Origin: AG41 sp035943095
Lineage (GTDB): Bacteria > Gemmatimonadota > Gemmatimonadetes > Gemmatimonadales > GWC2-71-9
Assembly (NCBI GenBank): GCA_035943095.1
Contig: DASZCN010000060.1
Coordinates: 8,705 to 72,704, forward strand
Direction: 5' to 3'
DNA: 64,000 nt
The notes beneath the pieces were generated by a model. It had not been told where the DNA came from. It worked only from the letters and a program-made list of their open reading frames with translations, and searched no databases. Each line of letters opens with the position of its first letter. Position 1 is the stretch's first letter. This document shows positions 60,897 through 64,000 of this stretch, piece by piece. A program made the position numbers and the translations under genes.

Positions 60897-62365
60897 TCCG
60901 GCCGCAACATGGGAAAGAGAATGACGTCGCGGATGTGCGGCTGGTCGGCGAGGATCATCAGCAGCCGGTCGAGCCCGAGCCCGACGCCGCCCGTGGGCGG
61001 CATGCCGTACTCGAGGGCCCGTATGTAGTCCTCGTCGAGCTGCTGCGCCTCGGCGTCCCCAGCGGCGCGCAGCTTCGCCTGCTGCTCGAAGCGCCGGCGC
61101 TGCTCCTCGGGGTCGTTCAGCTCGCTGAAGGCGTTGGCGATCTCCCGCTTCTGAATGAACAGCTCCCACCGCTCGACGCGCGTCGGATCGTCGCGCTTGT
61201 GCTTGGCGAGCGGCGACAACGCGACCGGGTAGTCGAGCACGAACGTCGGCTGCACGAGCGTGGGCTCGACAAAATTCTTGAACACCTCGTCCACGAGCTT
61301 CCCGCCCGACAGCCGGTCCACGTCCGGCACGTCCTTGCGCTTCAGCGCCGCCTTGAGCTCCGCCTCCGTGGCCCGCGCGAGATCGAGCCCCGCCGTCTCG
61401 CGGACCAGCGCGTGGAAGTCCTTCCGGGCGAATGGGCGCTTAAAATCGAGCGTGGCCCCGTGGCGCTCCAGCGTCGTCGTTCCGAACAGCTCTTTCACCA
61501 TTCCGGCGACCATCTCTTCGGTGATCGCGAGCACCACCTCGTAGTCCGCATAGGCCTCGTACCACTCGGCCATCGTGAACTCGGGGTTATGAAACCGGTC
61601 CATTCCTTCGTTCCGGAAGTCGTGCCCGATCTCGTACACCTTCTCGAGACCGCCCACAATGCAGCGCTTCAGGTACAGCTCGTCGGCGATCCGGAGATAG
61701 AAGGTGGCATCCAGCGCATCGTAATGCGTCGTGAAGGGACGGGCAGAGGCGCCGCCGTACACCGGCTGCAGCACGGGCGTCTCTACCTCCAGGTAGCCGC
61801 GCGCGTCGAGGAACTGGCGGATGAACGCCACCGCGCGGCTCCGTACCCGGAACACCTCCCGCGCCGCCGGGCGTACCGCCAGGTCGGCGTAACGCTGCCG
61901 CGCCCGCAGCTCGGGGTCCGACAGCTCCCCGTGCTTCTTTCCTTCCGCGTCCTCTTTCCCGAGCGGCAACGGACGCAGCGACTTGGTGAGCAGGGTCAGG
62001 CGCTGCACGCGGAGGGTGACCTCGCCGGTCTTGGTGCGGAACAGCTGACCCTCCACCCCGATCACGTCGCCCAGGTCGAGCAGCTTCACGAGCTCGTAGG
62101 GCTCCGCACCCAGGTCGTCGACCTTGAAGTAGAGCTGGATCTTCCCCGAGCGGTCTTCGAGGTGACCGAAGGTAGTCTTGCCCATAGGACGCAGCAGAAT
62201 CAGCCGGCCCGCGAGACGATGGACGGTCGTGTCCCCATCGCGGAAGCCCTCGAGCGCCGGGGCGATCGCGCCCGACCGATCGAACCGATAGGCGAACGGC
62301 ATCACGCCGCGCTTGGTCAGCTCGGCGAGCTTCTCGCGCCGGGCGGCTTCTACGAAGCTCGTCAC
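60893..62365 (-). CDS. lysS: Lysyl-tRNA synthetase, class II
   Basis: LysS charges tRNA-Lys. The 490-residue protein has the N-terminal OB-fold anticodon domain (LAGRLILLRPMGKTTFGHLE). The class II catalytic domain includes motif 1-type VRSRAVAFIRQFLDARGYLE, motif 2 IGHDFRNEGMDRFHNPEFT and motif 3 GGVGLGLDRLLMILA. All signature residues appear intact. Its ATG overlaps prfB (ATGA), an order also seen in Enterobacteria (prfB-lysS). Confidence 0.97.
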   Translation of the reverse strand: MTSFVEAARREKLAELTKRGVMPFAYRFDRSGAIAPALEGFRDGDTTVHRLAGRLILLRPMGKTTFGHLEDRSGKIQLYFKVDDLGAEPYELVKLLDLGDVIGVEGQLFRTKTGEVTLRVQRLTLLTKSLRPLPLGKEDAEGKKHGELSDPELRARQRYADLAVRPAAREVFRVRSRAVAFIRQFLDARGYLEVETPVLQPVYGGASARPFTTHYDALDATFYLRIADELYLKRCIVGGLEKVYEIGHDFRNEGMDRFHNPEFTMAEWYEAYADYEVVLAITEEMVAGMVKELFGTTTLERHGATLDFKRPFARKDFHALVRETAGLDLARATEAELKAALKRKDVPDVDRLSGGKLVDEVFKNFVEPTLVQPTFVLDYPVALSPLAKHKRDDPTRVERWELFIQKREIANAFSELNDPEEQRRRFEQQAKLRAAGDAEAQQLDEDYIRALEYGMPPTGGVGLGLDRLLMILADQPHIRDVILFPMLRPE

Positions 62366-63499
62366 GCGGCCTTGCTCCCGAAGCGCTTCAGGTACGCCTC
62401 GATGAAGGGGTCCAGGTCGCCGTCCATCACCTTCTGCACGTCGCCGACTTTGAGCTCGGTGCGATGATCATTCACCATCGTGTACGGCTGGAACACGTAG
62501 GAGCGAATCTGGTTGCCCCAGGAGATGTCGGTCTTCTGCTTATCCACTTCCGCCTTCTTGGCCTCGCGCTCGGCCACGGCGCGCTCGTACAGCCGGGCTT
62601 TGAGCATCTTGAGCGCGGTCCCCTTGTTCTTGAACTGGCTGCGCTCGTTCTGGCACTGCACCACGATGCCCGTGGGGAGATGAGTGATCCGCACCGCGGA
62701 GGATGTCTTGTTGACGTGCTGCCCACCCTTCCCCGAGGCGCGATACACGTCGATACGCAGGTCGTCGTCGTTGATCTCGATTTCGATGTCCTCGTCCACC
62801 ACCGGATAGACGAAGACGGACGCGAACGAGGTGTGTCGGCGTGATTGCGCGTCGAAGGGCGAGATGCGGACCAGGCGGTGCACGCCCTTCTCCGCCTTGA
62901 GCAGGCCGTAGGCGTAGCGCCCGCTGATCTGCAGGTCGACCGACTTGATGCCGGCCTCTTCTCCCTCGAGCATGTCGAGCAGCTCGACCGTGAAGCCGTG
63001 CCGCTCGGCCCAGCGGGTGTACATGCGCATCAGCATTTCGGCCCAGTCCTGGGACTCGGTGCCACCAGCTCCGGGATGGATGGTCAACAAGGCGTCGCGG
63101 GCGTCGTCCGGGCCGCGCAGCATGTTCTGGAGCTCCAGCGCTTCGAGCTGAGCCGCGATGCCGTCGGCTTCCTGCTCGAGCGAGCGGCCCTTCAGTAGCT
63201 CGGCGACCAGGCGCGCGTGCTCTTCGTCTGCTTCCCCCCCCGCCCCGCCCGAGAGCTCGAGCAGGGCCCGCGCGTCCTCGAGCCGCTTCTTCACGCCCTG
63301 GTAGGGCTCGATCCAGCGCTTCAGCTCCTTGGTCTCCTGCACCACCTGCCCGGCTTTCTCCTGGTCGGCCCAGACGCTCCCTTCCGACATCGCGTGCTCG
63401 AGCTCCCCGAGCCGCTTGGTCTTCCCGGTTACGTCAAAGGAAGCTCCCGAGCTCAGTGAGACGACGGTCGAATTCGACAAAGCGATCGGATAAGGCCAC
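62362..63499 (-). CDS. prfB: Peptide chain release factor 2 with programmed +1 frameshift
   Basis: RF2 ends translation at UGA and UAA codons. The main frame carries the GGQ motif (GKGGQHVNKTSSAVRITHLP) and the SPF anticodon motif (RISPFDAQSRRHTSF). The natural N-terminus lies in another frame: GTG at 63499 opens VALSDRFVEFDRRLTELGSF, then CTT at 63439-63437, the in-frame stop TGA at 63436-63434 and a following C. A +1 shift at CTT skips base 63436 and reads GAC, joining to the main frame, for a total of about 378 residues. A GGGAG lies upstream of the slip site. An ATG at 63480 in the main frame is not the true start. Confidence 0.95.
63435..63449 (-). promoter_or_regulatory. prfB programmed frameshift site
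   Basis: On the minus strand the sequence GGGAGCTTCCTTTGAC has the CTT-TGA-C slip heptamer used by autoregulated prfB genes. An internal Shine-Dalgarno-like GGGAG lies just before it. When RF2 is scarce, the ribosome pauses at UGA, slips +1 and makes full-length RF2. Confidence 0.85.
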
Positions 63500-63523
63500 G
63501 GTGGTACGTACTCGCCTTTCGGA

Positions 63524-63540
63524 TGTGACAGTTGTGACAG
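63524..63540 (-). repeat. Tandem 8-bp direct repeat upstream of prfB
   Basis: TGTGACAG occurs twice in direct order with one base between (63524-63531 and 63533-63540), so the repeat period is 9. It stands 25 bases upstream of the prfB GTG, in the only gap where a promoter can lie. It could be a binding site or a part of the promoter region. No clear -35/-10 pair was identified. Confidence 0.45.
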
Positions 63541-63543
63541 GAG

Positions 63544-63569
63544 AAAAATAACGACACCCGGCTCCCGGG
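63544..63569 (-). terminator. Possible intrinsic terminator after the 63585 gene
   Basis: On the minus strand a CCCGG-GAG-CCGGG hairpin (63557-63569) is followed by TGTCGTTATTTTT (63556-63544), a hairpin then T-rich run. It would end transcription from the partial gene to its right and separate it from prfB. The stem is short (5 bp), so confidence is moderate. Confidence 0.4.
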
Positions 63570-63584
63570 GGGGCCGGGGGGGGC

Positions 63585-64000
63585 CTAGAAGACCTTGTTG
63601 CCGCCCGCCAGGATCTCGTTCAATGCTTCCGCCCAGAAAGACGTCGTCTTCGCCAGATCTGCCCCCACCTGCTCGATGTACTCCTGCCAGCTCTTCTCAA
63701 TCTCGTCCTTGAAGAGCTGCGGTAAAGTGCCATCGCGCAGCCCCTGCTGGCGTTTCTCGGGGTGATACACCACCAGATCGGACACCAGGGCTCGCGCCAG
63801 TCGCCGCGCCTTCTGCTTCGGGTCCTGGACCATGAACGGATTGACCGGCCGGAGCGGCCCGGTCATGCGCTGGCCCGGCGCCGTGGCGCCAGTGGTGGGC
63901 GACACCGGCGCCGCCGGAGCAACCGGGGCGGCTGCCGGACGTGTGGCCGGCGCGGCGGGCGCTCTTGGAGCGGCAGGCGCCGCGGACGGTGCCGTTGCCG
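63585..64000 (-). CDS. Partial hypothetical protein, Ala/Pro-rich linker and conserved C-terminal part
   Basis: An open frame from the right edge to the stop at 63585 (about 138 residues shown). The visible start is a low-complexity Ala/Pro/Thr stretch of about 50 residues (positions 63860-64000). A charged helical region follows: DPKQKARRLARALVSDLVVY, GTLPQLFKDEIEKSWQEYIE and a C-terminal FWAEALNEILAGGNKVF. The frame has no stop up to the edge, so the true start is outside. I do not recognise the family. A GTG at 63905 is probably internal. Confidence 0.6.
   Translation of the reverse strand, partial: ATAPSAAPAAPRAPAAPATRPAAAPVAPAAPVSPTTGATAPGQRMTGPLRPVNPFMVQDPKQKARRLARALVSDLVVYHPEKRQQGLRDGTLPQLFKDEIEKSWQEYIEQVGADLAKTTSFWAEALNEILAGGNKVF

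Overview
This 64 kb window is a gene-dense, high-GC stretch of a bacterial chromosome from a diderm (Gram-negative) organism that makes LPS. It carries genes for KDO synthesis (kdsA/B/C/D), lipid A (lpxA/B/C/D/K), LPS transport (lptC, OstA-like lptA, lptB), outer-membrane assembly (bamA, ompH/skp) and lipoprotein release (lolD, lolC/E). These sit beside genes more familiar from Firmicutes: mcsA, mcsB, clpC and bshC (bacillithiol). Together with the lpxC-fabZ fusion, this mix suggests Gemmatimonadota or a close relative. That is inference, because no rRNA is present. No phage, insertion sequence or CRISPR array was seen. Most genes overlap or nearly touch, and no gap exceeds 300 bases.

Left part, plus strand (1-12030): the 3' end of fpg/mutM, a hotdog thioesterase, a small membrane protein and a pabA/trpG amidotransferase come first. 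A long operon follows: kdsB-pyrG-kdsA-kdsC-kdsD-lptC-lptA-lptB-rpoN-GT2. It makes CTP, KDO and CMP-KDO, builds the LPS export bridge and ends with sigma-54. LptB carries an unusual N-terminal domain of about 150 residues.

Surface and glycan region (12030-21947): two tandem paralogous beta-propeller genes, one with an N-terminal helix-turn-helix-like region and one a lipoprotein with a Big-like domain. They are followed by a GT4 glycosyltransferase, a flippase-like membrane protein, a methyltransferase, a YfhO-type membrane protein overlapping a polyprenol-phosphate sugar synthase, and dapF.

Middle, minus strand (22024-31162): reading from the promoter end, DUF512 radical-SAM/PDZ protein, der, plsY, gpsA, a MerR regulator, a GT2, surE, pcm, dedA, acyP, apt, tRNA-Arg(CCT), a long palindrome and a YfgM-like TPR protein.

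31252-35118: two paralogous secreted TPR proteins flank a small HExxH protein and tRNA-Gly(CCC).

Right part, minus strand (35121-64000): one very long run. Reading from prfB it is prfB (with a programmed +1 frameshift), lysS, lolC/E, lolD, mcsA, mcsB, clpC, bamA, ompH, lpxD, lpxC-fabZ, lpxA, a Gfo/Idh oxidoreductase, lpxB, a DUF374 acyltransferase, lpxK, gdh, rlmH, amrA, bshC, a small coiled-coil protein, murJ, uvrC, thrC and larC. It combines translation, protein quality control, outer-membrane biogenesis and lipid A synthesis. A partial Ala/Pro-rich hypothetical gene runs off the right edge.
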